The notes under the pieces are model-generated. The model was not told the DNA's origin, searched no databases, and was given only the letters and a program-made list of their open reading frames with translations. Both the position numbers and the translations under genes were made by a program. From contig JABSQE010000156.1 of assembly GCA_013214245.1 (NCBI GenBank), positions 1 to 16,989 of the forward strand: 16,989 nucleotides of DNA, written 5' to 3'. The stretch is from Hyphomicrobiaceae bacterium (lineage in GTDB: Bacteria; Pseudomonadota; Alphaproteobacteria; Rhizobiales; Hyphomicrobiaceae). Shown here piece after piece: positions 7,850 to 16,281 of the stretch (positions are counted from its first letter, which is position 1; each line of letters begins with the position of its first letter).

Positions 7850-10363
7850 ATGCAGCATAGTGTTTGTTTACCTGTTCCGATACAAAAATGGTTTTTTTCT
7901 AGAGGATGGGAACCACGACCTCATCAACTAAAGCTTTTAGCACAAGGGCGGGCACGACGCTCTTCCTTACTAATTGCCCCAACTGGTGCAGGCAAGACAT
8001 TTGCCGGTTTTCTGCCAACTTTAGATGATTTGATTTCGATACCTGAGCGCAAACGTCAAGGCGCCGGCTTGCATACGCTTTATATATCCCCGCTAAAAGC
8101 GTTAGCTGTCGATATCGAACGCAATCTCAAAATTCCGTTGCGAGAAATGCAACTACCAATAACCGTAGAAACACGATCAGGTGATACATCACCTGCTAAA
8201 CGCCAACGTCAACGTATTCACCCTCCAGACGTTTTACTTACGACACCAGAACAATTAGCGCTTCTATTGAGTAATGAAGACGGAAGCTACATTTTTACAG
8301 ATTTAAAAAATGTTATCATCGACGAATTACATGCGCTAACAGGCTCTAAGCGAGGAGATCTTTTAGCACTTGGACTTGCAAGGCTTCGAACAATAGCAGT
8401 TGATTTGCTTACAATCGGTCTATCTGCCACTGTAGCTCGGCCGACCGAACTTAGGGCCTATTTAATGCAGCAGCGGTATCCACAACAGCAGACTGACATT
8501 GCTGATCTCGTATACTTGCAAAGCGAAATAAAACCAGACATTTCTATTCTAGAAACTGAGAAATCACTACCATGGTCTGGTCATACCAGTCGTTATGCTA
8601 TTCCCGATATTTACCGTGCACTCAAACAACACCGTTTAACCTTGATTTTTGTTAACACGCGAAGCCAGGCCGAGCTTATATTTCAGGAACTTTGGTATGC
8701 AAACGAAGCACATCTTCCTATCGCATTGCACCATGGCTCACTAGATTCTCAAAAACGTCGCAAGGTAGAAACAGCTATGGCCGAAGGTCGTTTAAAAGCT
8801 GTTGTTTGCACATCAACATTAGATCTTGGTATCGACTGGGGTAATATCGATCTTGTAATAAATATTGGTGCACCCAAAGGTGCAAGCCGATTAATCCAGC
8901 GCGTTGGACGTGCGAACCACCGGTTAGACGAACCGTCTAAAGCAATTCTCGTTCCTGCGAACCGTTTTGAAGTGCTTGAGTGTCGTGCTGCTGTGGATGC
9001 GGTGCGAGCCGGAATGCAGGATAACATCTTAACACATGCCGGAACACTAGATGTCCTGGCACAACATATTATGTCTACAGCCTGCGCAGGCCCTTTTGCG
9101 ACGAATGATTTATACAATGAGATCTGCTCAGCCCAACCGTATTCGTATTTGACTAAAAAGATGTTTGAACGCGTTCTCAATTTCGTAACCACTGGTGGTT
9201 ACGCACTTCGCGCATATGAGCGCTTTGCACGTTTGAAACCAACTAAAAATGGCCTATTACGACTAGCACATCCACGTCTTGCCAAGCAGCATCGCTTAAA
9301 CATAGGCACGATAGTCAACTCTCCCATGGTGAAAATTCGTATGACACATAGTCATAAAAAAAAGTCTAGTGCTCGAGATAGGAGCCTGTCCGGTGGTAGA
9401 GTTTTAGGTGAAATGGAAGAGTATTTCATCGGCGAACTAAAAATTGGAGACGCATTTATCTTTGCTGGACAGGTTCTACGCTTTGAAGGTATGCGTGAAA
9501 CCGATGCTTACGTATCAAACGCTGCTTCTGATGATCCATTGATACCCAGTTATCGAGGTGGAAAATTTCCATTATCCTCTCACTTAGCCTCGCGCGTTAG
9601 GATCATCCTTGCCAACGGCGGACTAAATAATGACTTGCCCACTTCGGTTCAGGAATGGCTACAACTTCAACACAAAAAATCGATATTACCCGGCCCTAAC
9701 GAAGTTTTAGTCGAGACCTTCTCACGACAAAGACGTAGTTATATTGTTGCTTATCCTTTTGAGGGTAGGCTTACGCATCAGACACTTGGAATGCTACTTA
9801 CCCGGCGACTGCAACGGGCTAATGCACAACCGCTAGGATTTGTTGCAACTGATTATGCATTATCGATTTGGTGTGCAAAAGACATTGGTGCCATGCTCAA
9901 AACCGGAAGACTAGATGTTGAAAAACTGTTTAATGAAGATATGTTGGGTGACGATCTTGAGGCCTGGCTGGCAGAATCCAGTCTTATGAAACGGACATTC
10001 CGAATGTGCGCTGTGATCGCAGGGTTAATAGAGTGTTACCATCCTGGAAAAACTAAAACTGGTCGTCAGATGACTGCTTCATCGGATCTTATGTTTGACA
10101 TGTTATGTAAATACGATCCCAATCATATTTTACTCGAAGCGGCCTGGAACGATGCTGTAACAGGTCTTCTTGACATCGGACGCCTTGGAGACTTTTTAAA
10201 GCGAATTAAAACTCAGATCAGACATATCAATCTTAACAAAGTTTCTCCTTTGTCGGTTCCGATACTTCTTGAGATAGGTCAGGAACGGGTGCAACTTAGC
10301 CAACCTGACGATTTACTTCGCAGTATAGCACTGGAATTAATCGCTGAAGCAGGGTTAGATTGA
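7850..10363 (+). CDS. Ligase-associated DNA damage response DEXH-box helicase (Lhr-like, superfamily 2)
   Basis: ATP-dependent DNA translocase/helicase of the Lhr family, of the type found with a DNA-repair ligase. The 837-aa protein has helicase motif I APTGAGKT (43-50), SPLKAL (80-85), TTPEQL (131-136), the DELH box (158-161), SAT (192-194) and motif VI QRVGRANHR (350-358). A long Lhr-type C-terminal region follows. Length and the N-terminal HQL...APTGAGKT arrangement fit the ligase-associated group. The upstream AAGAAAG is a weak ribosome-binding site; the ATG at 7850 fits the family N-terminus. pdeM follows after 52 bp, so they probably form an operon. The usual cluster partners, an ATP-dependent ligase and an MBL-fold exonuclease, are not adjacent; a patatin gene is upstream instead. 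An A8 run lies at 9356-9363. Confidence 0.94.
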   Translation: MQHSVCLPVPIQKWFFSRGWEPRPHQLKLLAQGRARRSSLLIAPTGAGKTFAGFLPTLDDLISIPERKRQGAGLHTLYISPLKALAVDIERNLKIPLREMQLPITVETRSGDTSPAKRQRQRIHPPDVLLTTPEQLALLLSNEDGSYIFTDLKNVIIDELHALTGSKRGDLLALGLARLRTIAVDLLTIGLSATVARPTELRAYLMQQRYPQQQTDIADLVYLQSEIKPDISILETEKSLPWSGHTSRYAIPDIYRALKQHRLTLIFVNTRSQAELIFQELWYANEAHLPIALHHGSLDSQKRRKVETAMAEGRLKAVVCTSTLDLGIDWGNIDLVINIGAPKGASRLIQRVGRANHRLDEPSKAILVPANRFEVLECRAAVDAVRAGMQDNILTHAGTLDVLAQHIMSTACAGPFATNDLYNEICSAQPYSYLTKKMFERVLNFVTTGGYALRAYERFARLKPTKNGLLRLAHPRLAKQHRLNIGTIVNSPMVKIRMTHSHKKKSSARDRSLSGGRVLGEMEEYFIGELKIGDAFIFAGQVLRFEGMRETDAYVSNAASDDPLIPSYRGGKFPLSSHLASRVRIILANGGLNNDLPTSVQEWLQLQHKKSILPGPNEVLVETFSRQRRSYIVAYPFEGRLTHQTLGMLLTRRLQRANAQPLGFVATDYALSIWCAKDIGAMLKTGRLDVEKLFNEDMLGDDLEAWLAESSLMKRTFRMCAVIAGLIECYHPGKTKTGRQMTASSDLMFDMLCKYDPNHILLEAAWNDAVTGLLDIGRLGDFLKRIKTQIRHINLNKVSPLSVPILLEIGQERVQLSQPDDLLRSIALELIAEAGLD

Positions 10364-10415
10364 AGCTTAAGGAAAAATAATCGTTAATCTTAAAATTAGG
10401 GGATTATCAATTACA

Positions 10416-11150
10416 ATGTTATCATCAGTATCTAATTGTTCTGCACAAAGTAAATATCGCTCTCATTATATTTCACTTAGCGATATAACCCTAGTTGCCG
10501 ACATGACCGGTGCTCTTTACTGGCCCAGTAAGAGTATGTTGATAATTGCTGATATGCATCTTGAAAAAGGTTCGTCATTTGCGGTTCGAGGACAGTTGTT
10601 ACCACCTTATGATACCCGAGATACATTACTAAGATTAGCTCAAGTCATCAACTTTTATCAAGCTCAAACCATTGTGGCATTGGGTGATAGTTTCCATGAC
10701 AAAAAAGCTTTTGATCGTATTGGACGTGAAGATCTAGAAATACTGCGTCAAATACAAATCGGACGAAATTGGATATGGATAAGAGGTAATCACGATCCAC
10801 AAATTTGTTCTGCAGCTGGTGGAGAATGTCTTAAGGAACTCTTAATTCAAGGCTTAACGCTCCGGCACGAGCCAAATCCAGTGCAGGGAAAGCATGAAAT
10901 TGCAGGTCATATGCACCCTGTTGCAAAACTCAAACTCTATGGTCACAGTTTGCGACTTTCTTGTTTCGTCCTCAATCAAACACGCTTAGTAATGCCGGCT
11001 TTTGGAAGTTACACTGGAGGACTAAATGTTTTAGATCCTGCTTTTATCCCGTTATTTGGAAACGATGAATTAGTTGTATGGGTTCAAGGAGAACAAGGTC
11101 TTTACCCAATTGCAAAGCGAATGCTACGAAAAGATTATGCAGCGTGTTGA
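10416..11150 (+). CDS. pdeM: Ligase-associated DNA damage response endonuclease PdeM (metallophosphoesterase)
   Basis: Calcineurin-like metallophosphoesterase of the group encoded beside Lhr-like helicase and repair ligase genes. The 244-aa protein shows the metal-binding series DMH (46-48), GDSFHD (90-95), GNHD (124-127), LRHEP (149-153) and GHMHP (164-168), so all five canonical metallophosphoesterase motifs are present. The downstream LVMPAFGSYTGGLNV (191-205) is typical of this group. AGGGG sits about 13 nt before the ATG at 10416, a little far but the best available. It begins 52 bp after the helicase stop and is probably cotranscribed with it. The exact substrate is not settled in my knowledge; a nuclease role in repair is inferred from the family name and context. 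Confidence 0.92.
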   Translation: MLSSVSNCSAQSKYRSHYISLSDITLVADMTGALYWPSKSMLIIADMHLEKGSSFAVRGQLLPPYDTRDTLLRLAQVINFYQAQTIVALGDSFHDKKAFDRIGREDLEILRQIQIGRNWIWIRGNHDPQICSAAGGECLKELLIQGLTLRHEPNPVQGKHEIAGHMHPVAKLKLYGHSLRLSCFVLNQTRLVMPAFGSYTGGLNVLDPAFIPLFGNDELVVWVQGEQGLYPIAKRMLRKDYAAC

Positions 11151-11765
11151 GTGATACAGCTTGCAACTTAATACATGTGGTTTGTTACATGACTAGTTCA
11201 CATGATCTTAAGCCTGCTCTATTTTCTTGAATTGGCAAGAATTAGAACTTTGCTTTGTCTTTTAATAATCGCAGCAATTATATTACATAGGTGTATTGAT
11301 AAGATATAACTTGATGCAAATTGATCTCTTTTTTGGTGTTAGTTTTTGTATAAAAAAATGGCAAATGCGACCTTTAACAATATTGCACAACACTAAAACC
11401 TTCAAATGCCTGGACTATGCAAAATAAAAATTATATCCACCTCAGTTTATCCTTTCGTTGCTCACCATGCTGTTAATAAACCACTAAAAAAAAACTTTAA
11501 ACACTAGTTATTGATCTGATCTTATTTGATTTATTTACGCTTTAACCCCACGGTCATTAAAAGCTTGATTATACTAAGCTTTAAAATACAGGCTCTTCCA
11601 GCTTAATCCGCTCAAGATTAGAATCGAACTAAATTTTCAACGAAAGCTCTGAGTATCTCTTAAACTATCATAGAACCATTTGGATCATATTTTTGATACT
11701 CATAGGGTTTTGTCAGAATAGGTGTAAGTTATTCTTAGTGGCATTGAACAAATAATTTCCATGAG
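11151..11765. other. Gene-free stretch between pdeM and bolA
   Basis: The two flanking genes converge here. I see no coding frame. Candidate hairpins are weak: TTCTTG (11224-11229) with CAAGAA (11236-11241), and AAAGCTT with AAGCTTT around 11559-11582. Neither is followed by a convincing T-run, so I do not call a terminator. Confidence 0.55.
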
Positions 11766-12071
11766 CTATAGTGTTTGTACTTTTGACGCAACTTTTACAT
11801 CATAATACTCGCTCGGATCATATGTACTCAAAGTTAGTGCGTGTACTTTGTTGAATAAGTCTTTTGTCAAAAACTCGTTGACCATCCGGTGGCGTTGCAG
11901 ATGGGAAAGTCCATAAAAATGTTCTGAAACAACAGTGACGCGAAAATGACTCTCACCGGTCTCGGGTGATGAGCGATGGCCAGAGTGGGCACCGCTTTCA
12001 TTAATCACCTCTAAATGTAAAGGCTGAAGGGATACTACTAATTTAGTTTTTATATCATCCTGTATTGTCAT
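11766..12071 (-). CDS. bolA: BolA family protein
   Basis: Small (101 aa) BolA-like protein. BolA proteins partner monothiol glutaredoxins in [2Fe-2S] handling and also affect cell shape and stress responses. The sequence shows LEVINES (20-26), GESHFRVTVVS (38-48), FYGLSHLQRHRMVNEFL (52-68, the helix-turn region with the signature RHR), then VHAL (76-79). Length and motif order match alphaproteobacterial BolA-type proteins. The ATG at 12071 has only a weak AAGAA element upstream. It is divergent from the J-domain gene, and bolA, this J-domain gene, cobS and cobT are neighbours in many alphaproteobacteria, as I recall. The bolA symbol is by family, not proven orthology to the E. coli gene. Confidence 0.9.
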   Translation of the reverse strand: MTIQDDIKTKLVVSLQPLHLEVINESGAHSGHRSSPETGESHFRVTVVSEHFYGLSHLQRHRMVNEFLTKDLFNKVHALTLSTYDPSEYYDVKVASKVQTL

Positions 12072-12262
12072 GCTGAAGTTCTTTCAATTCTTAGGATAAA
12101 AAGAAAGTTTGGCCAAGGCTATTATTAGTGCGACATTGCGCTCTAACTGTAATTTGTAAGCTTGTTTAACTAACATGGAAAATAAAAAAATATTACAGTA
12201 AAACCATTAAGTTTTGGTTGCCAACTTTTGTATGTGCCTCATGCCAAAACAAATAATTTTAA

Positions 12263-12295
12263 TTTAAGTTTAAGTTTAAGTTTAAGTTTAAGTTT
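12263..12295. repeat. AAGTTT hexanucleotide tandem repeat
   Basis: Five exact AAGTTT units (12266-12295) preceded by TTT give 5.5 units with no interruption. The tract ends 19 bp before the preferred ATG of the J-domain gene (12315), just upstream of its ribosome-binding site. If translation began at the upstream ATG (12228), it would encode alternating Leu-Ser. A change in unit number would not shift the frame but would change promoter or leader spacing. Confidence 0.95.
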
Positions 12296-12314
12296 GCCCG
12301 TAGGTGCAAGTACA

Positions 12315-12947
12315 ATGAAACTCAAATCTAAATATTTTGACATGATAAGAATTAAATCAGGATCTCAATTTGCAGAGCCTGAGAAACCAAATCATCCCAT
12401 CTGCCATTGGAAAGGATGTGAAAAGCCTGGAATACACCGCGCACCAAAAGGGCGTGGTAAAGAGGGAGAATATCACCTGTTTTGTTCTGAACACATTCGC
12501 GAATTCAACGCTTCCTACAATTACTTTGATGGTATGAGTGATACTGAAATCAAAAGCTTCCAAAAAGATGCTACTTACGGACATAGACCGACTTGGAAAG
12601 GTGGCGCTAACACGTACGTAAGTGGTATGCGAGAAAGTACAGCATCTGAGCGAGTTGATAGTATCACTGCAAGCAAATCAGAAGGCGCACAGGGCTTTCA
12701 AAAATGGCGGGTAAAACAAGGTCAGAAAAATCAAGGGGCTCAACGTAAACTCAAGACACTAGAAAAAAAGGCAATGAACAAACTAGGGCTTCCTGAATAC
12801 GCAACCAAAGACGAAATAAAGGCGAGATTTAAATCACTTGTGAAGCTTCATCATCCAGATGCTAACGGCGGAGATCGTGGAACAGAGGAAAAGTTGCGCG
12901 ATATTATTCAGGCCTATAATTATCTTAAGAAAGTCGGATTAGTTTGA
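12315..12947 (+). CDS. J-domain (DnaJ-like) protein upstream of cobST
   Basis: A 210-aa protein with a C-terminal J domain (about 155-207, HPD at 180-182), the part that stimulates Hsp70 (DnaK) ATPase. The N-terminal half has C30, C35, C57 and H60 (CHWKGCEKPG and CSEH), a likely zinc-binding set. A conserved stretch YNYFDGM (68-74) and FQKDA...GHRPTW (82-94) follows. There is no G/F region or DnaJ-type zinc repeats, so it is a specialised co-chaperone, not DnaJ itself. The start at 12315 is chosen because AGGTG (12302-12306) precedes it by 8 nt and MKLKSKYFDMIRIK matches the family N-terminus as I know it. The frame also opens at 12228, but that runs through the hexanucleotide repeat without a ribosome-binding site. 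The client is unknown; position before cobS suggests a link to cobaltochelatase. Confidence 0.88.
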   Translation: MKLKSKYFDMIRIKSGSQFAEPEKPNHPICHWKGCEKPGIHRAPKGRGKEGEYHLFCSEHIREFNASYNYFDGMSDTEIKSFQKDATYGHRPTWKGGANTYVSGMRESTASERVDSITASKSEGAQGFQKWRVKQGQKNQGAQRKLKTLEKKAMNKLGLPEYATKDEIKARFKSLVKLHHPDANGGDRGTEEKLRDIIQAYNYLKKVGLV

Positions 12948-12974
12948 TTGCTCCGTAAACTCTCTAGTTTTTAT

Positions 12975-13043
12975 TAAATAATCGCAGATTATTTATAAGA
13001 ATTAAGATAATCTTAAATTCTTGTGATTGATTAAGATTTTTTT
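12975..13043 (+). terminator. Overlapping hairpins with T-run: terminator or attenuator before cobS
   Basis: Hairpin A: TAAATAATC (12975-12983) with GATTATTTA (12987-12995), 9 bp. Hairpin B: AAGAATTAAGAT (12997-13008) with 13010-13022, one bulged T, innermost pairs opened to form a loop. Hairpin C: AATCTTAA (13009-13016) with TTAAGATT (13031-13038), followed by T to 13043. C with its T-run is terminator-like. B and C share the same middle strand and exclude each other. It lies 28 bp after the J-domain stop and 120 bp before cobS. It is AT-rich, so stability is modest. Confidence 0.5.
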
Positions 13044-13163
13044 AACCTGTGACGAATCCACTTGCATATTTCTTTTGTAAGAACCACTACAAAACATTTA
13101 GTGTGTAATTAGACTACTTGCTGTAACCAGACTTAATAATTTGAATTAACTTGGAATAAACGC

Positions 13164-14147
13164 ATGCTCGCAACTGAAAGACCCGACCTGCCTCAGAAAA
13201 AAGTTTCGGCTCGTGGAGTATTTAACATCGATAGTGACGTAGAGGTGCCGGCATACGCTGAAAAAACCGAGCATGTGCCGGATTACGATCCAGATTACGT
13301 ATTCAACCAAGAGGTCACATTGGCTGTTCTCGCAGGTTTTAAATACAATCGTAGAGTTATGGTACAAGGATATCACGGCACGGGAAAATCAACGCATATA
13401 GAGCAGATTGCAGCGCGGCTGAATTGGCCTTGTGTCCGTGTCAATCTTGACAGCCATGTAAGTCGAATAGATCTAGTTGGCAAAGATGCTATAGTAGTAA
13501 GAGATGGCCAGCAAATAACAGAATTCAAAGAAGGTATATTACCATGGGCTCTCCAAAATAATATCGCGCTAGTCTTTGACGAGTACGATGCTGGGCGGCC
13601 TGATGTGATGTTTGTGATCCAGCGGGTGTTGGAGGTGTCGGGCAAGCTAACACTTTTAGATCAATCTAGGGTAGTGCATCCTCATCCTGCATTTCGACTT
13701 TTTGCAACTACAAACACTATCGGTCTCGGTGACACATCTGGCCTTTATCACGGGACGCAACAAATAAACCACGGACAAATGGATCGTTGGTCGATCGTTT
13801 GTTCGCTTAATTATTTACCACACGATGATGAGATGAATATTGTTCTTAGTAAAACAGAGAACTTCCGAAAAGATGAATGCTCGAGAAAAAATATTTCTAA
13901 TATGATTCGTGTTGCTGATCTTACGCGTAATGCTTTTATTAACGGTGATATTTCGACAGTTATGAGCCCACGAACAGTTATGACTTGGGCAGAGAACTCA
14001 TGTATTTTCAATGATGTTGGTTTTGCTTTCCGTCTTACATTCCTTAATAAATGCGATGAACCTGAGCGTCAGATCATAGCCGAATTTTATCAACGTTGTT
14101 TTGGTCAAGAGCTACCTGAAAGCGCAGCTAATATTCTGCTAGACTGA
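13164..14147 (+). CDS. cobS: Cobaltochelatase subunit CobS (AAA+ ATPase)
   Basis: The ATP-hydrolysing motor of aerobic cobaltochelatase (CobN-CobS-CobT), which inserts cobalt into hydrogenobyrinic acid a,c-diamide during B12 synthesis in the cytoplasm. The 327-aa protein (family about 330) begins with the characteristic VFNIDSDVEVPAYAEKTEHV region. It then has Walker A GYHGTGKST (69-77), the NLDSH segment (94-98), Walker B ALVFDEYDAG (135-144), sensor-1 TTN (182-184), GQMDRWS (204-210) and a sensor-2-like SPR (268-270). GGA about 9 nt upstream supports the ATG at 13164. Similarity to known CobS runs essentially end to end. cobT follows after 205 bp. All ATPase motifs are present, so it should be functional. 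CobN is not encoded in the window. Confidence 0.96.
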   Translation: MLATERPDLPQKKVSARGVFNIDSDVEVPAYAEKTEHVPDYDPDYVFNQEVTLAVLAGFKYNRRVMVQGYHGTGKSTHIEQIAARLNWPCVRVNLDSHVSRIDLVGKDAIVVRDGQQITEFKEGILPWALQNNIALVFDEYDAGRPDVMFVIQRVLEVSGKLTLLDQSRVVHPHPAFRLFATTNTIGLGDTSGLYHGTQQINHGQMDRWSIVCSLNYLPHDDEMNIVLSKTENFRKDECSRKNISNMIRVADLTRNAFINGDISTVMSPRTVMTWAENSCIFNDVGFAFRLTFLNKCDEPERQIIAEFYQRCFGQELPESAANILLD

Positions 14148-14352
14148 AATTATTTTATTTAAACATATGTTAGGTAATCACCAGCATCAAAAAACAATAT
14201 AACGAGATTAGCTTTTATTATAACCTAACATTTGGCCCTAATGAAGCAGCCATAGTGTATTCATATCCATCCCTTAAGCTTTGTTGAGTTAGAAAGTTCC
14301 TTTCGTAACATTGTAAATTTGTTTAACTAATGATTAATAGTGGTGGTCATTA

Positions 14353-16281
14353 ATGGTAACTAGTAGCAATGATAAAAGATATTCTGTTGAAGGCTTAAAA
14401 CGTGCGATCAGACAAACAGCACGTGCTGTTGCCGGTGATGGGGATGTGCAAGTTACTTATACTGCTGCCCGAGCCCATGCTAACGATAAAATCATTTGCC
14501 TGCCTGAACCACCACGGTCCCCAAATCAACATGAAATTGCTGTAATTCGTGGATGGGCTGATAGCTTTTCGTTAGCTCTAGCTTGTCATGACAAGAATTT
14601 GCATAGGAAGCTCTTACCAGATTCAGACAAGGCTAGGAGTGTATTTGAGGCATTGGAAGGCGTGCGCGTTGAAGCCTTAGGTTCTAATCGCATGCCAGGA
14701 ATGGCATTGAACCTAACTGCCAAGATTGAAGATCAGTATAATAATAATAGTCTCAAGCGATCGACTAGTCTATCATTTTTGCCTCTAGAAGAGGCATTGG
14801 CTCTTATAGTTCGAGAGAGATTGACAGGTTTAGCAGCACCCAATAACGCAAAAAATATAGTCGATACATGGCGAGATTGGATAGAACAGCGTGCTGCCTC
14901 TTGTCTCAATAAATTGGATTGTGTTGCTGAAGATCAGGAACGCTTTGGAAGAGAGGTTCATGACTTGCTGCAGGTGCTTGAGTTATCTGACCAGGCATCA
15001 AGTATTGATGAAGAAGAAGACACTGTCGATCAAAACATCCAACCAGACGGTGATGATCAGCCTTATCAAGCTCAGGAGAGTAAAACTAAAGAGCAAGACG
15101 GGAACGAGCGAACTAGTGAAGAACAGGCACCTTATGATGGTGAGATAGAATGTAAGAGTTTAGCAGAATGCAAACAAACTACAGAGTTTAACAAGGAGGC
15201 GGTTGATGGTAAGCATGGTAGTACAGATGAAGCACTAAACTCCAATGTGTCCGTGCTAGACGTTCCTGAATTTTTTGGATATAAGGTCTATACCCGCGCA
15301 TATGACGAAGAAGTTTTTGCTGAAGACCTCTCATGCCCAGAAGAACTTGAGCGCTTGCGTACCTTCCTTGACAATGAGTTGCGCTCTCTTTCAGGTGCTA
15401 CCTCACGACTTGCTAATAAACTACAGCGCAAATTGATGGCGCAACAGAATCGTTCCTGGGAGTTTGACCTTGAAGAGGGTATTTTAGATGTCGCCCGACT
15501 AACACGTATTGTTATCGATCCTATGCAACCGTTATCGTATAAGCGTGAGAGTGACATCAATTTTCGAGATACGGTAGTTACATTGCTACTAGATAACTCT
15601 GGTAGCATGCGCGGTCGTCCTATTATGACTGCTGCAACATGCGCCGACATCCTTGCACGCACACTCGAGCGTTGCAGCGTAAAAGTCGAGATTCTGGGCT
15701 TCACGACCAGAGCTTGGAAAGGTGGCCAGTCTCGCGAAAAATGGCTAAGTAGTTCTAAACCACCTCAACCAGGACGTCTTAATGATCTCAGACATATTAT
15801 TTATAAATCTGCAGATACGCCTTGGCGTCGAGCCAAACGTAATCTCGCATTGATGATGAGGGAAGGCTTGCTTAAAGAGAATATAGATGGTGAAGCTTTA
15901 ACTTGGGCCCACGCTCGATTGCTCTGTCGACTTGAGCAACGTCGTATTTTGATGATGATCTCTGACGGTGCACCAGTCGATGATTCTACACTATCAGTGA
16001 ACTCAACTTCACATCTCGAATTACACTTGCGTAATGTGATTGAAGAGATAGAAAGTCGATCCCCGGTAGAACTGATTGCCATTGGTATTGGTCATGACGT
16101 TACTTCCTATTATCGTCGTGCAGTAACAATTACCGATCCATCTGAACTTGCAGGAGCTATGACGGAGCAACTTGTGGAATTATTCGACGAAAAAGAGAAG
16201 TCGGCCAAATCGAGATCAGTAATTAGTTATTCTGAGAAAGCAAGACGTGTTAGAAGCAGTATTGGTGCTAAAGGTTGTTAG
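14353..16281 (+). CDS. cobT: Cobaltochelatase subunit CobT (VWA/MIDAS protein)
   Basis: Partner of CobS in the AAA+ chaperone ring that drives CobN-catalysed cobalt insertion. The 642-aa protein (family about 630) has the CobT N-terminal domain (1 to about 215), including LPEPPRSP (50-57) and RGWADSFSLALACHD. A strongly acidic, glutamine-rich linker follows (about 219-300, starting DEEEDTVD). The C-terminal VWA domain has the metal-ion-dependent adhesion site DNSGSM (414-419), T451/T452 and SDG (537-539, D538). The ATG at 14353 is the first after an in-frame TAG, and GGTGG about 6 nt upstream is the ribosome-binding site. The 205-bp gap after cobS contains ATGTTAGGT (14167-14175) and its complement ACCTAACAT (14223-14231), which may be chance. 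The gene is intact. Confidence 0.96.
   Translation: MVTSSNDKRYSVEGLKRAIRQTARAVAGDGDVQVTYTAARAHANDKIICLPEPPRSPNQHEIAVIRGWADSFSLALACHDKNLHRKLLPDSDKARSVFEALEGVRVEALGSNRMPGMALNLTAKIEDQYNNNSLKRSTSLSFLPLEEALALIVRERLTGLAAPNNAKNIVDTWRDWIEQRAASCLNKLDCVAEDQERFGREVHDLLQVLELSDQASSIDEEEDTVDQNIQPDGDDQPYQAQESKTKEQDGNERTSEEQAPYDGEIECKSLAECKQTTEFNKEAVDGKHGSTDEALNSNVSVLDVPEFFGYKVYTRAYDEEVFAEDLSCPEELERLRTFLDNELRSLSGATSRLANKLQRKLMAQQNRSWEFDLEEGILDVARLTRIVIDPMQPLSYKRESDINFRDTVVTLLLDNSGSMRGRPIMTAATCADILARTLERCSVKVEILGFTTRAWKGGQSREKWLSSSKPPQPGRLNDLRHIIYKSADTPWRRAKRNLALMMREGLLKENIDGEALTWAHARLLCRLEQRRILMMISDGAPVDDSTLSVNSTSHLELHLRNVIEEIESRSPVELIAIGIGHDVTSYYRRAVTITDPSELAGAMTEQLVELFDEKEKSAKSRSVISYSEKARRVRSSIGAKGC

Noticed and set aside
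12228..12314. N-terminal extension of the J-domain protein with repeated Leu-Ser
   Set aside because: It is the translation of the AAGTTT repeat, has no ribosome-binding site before the ATG at 12228, and a good AGGTG precedes the ATG at 12315.
12948..13163. Cobalamin riboswitch upstream of cobS
   Set aside because: Looked for the B12-box and conserved core and did not find them; only AT-rich hairpins are present.
14167..14231. 9-bp inverted repeat ATGTTAGGT / ACCTAACAT between cobS and cobT
   Set aside because: The 47-nt separation and short arms make it likely by chance in a window of this size; no T-run follows.
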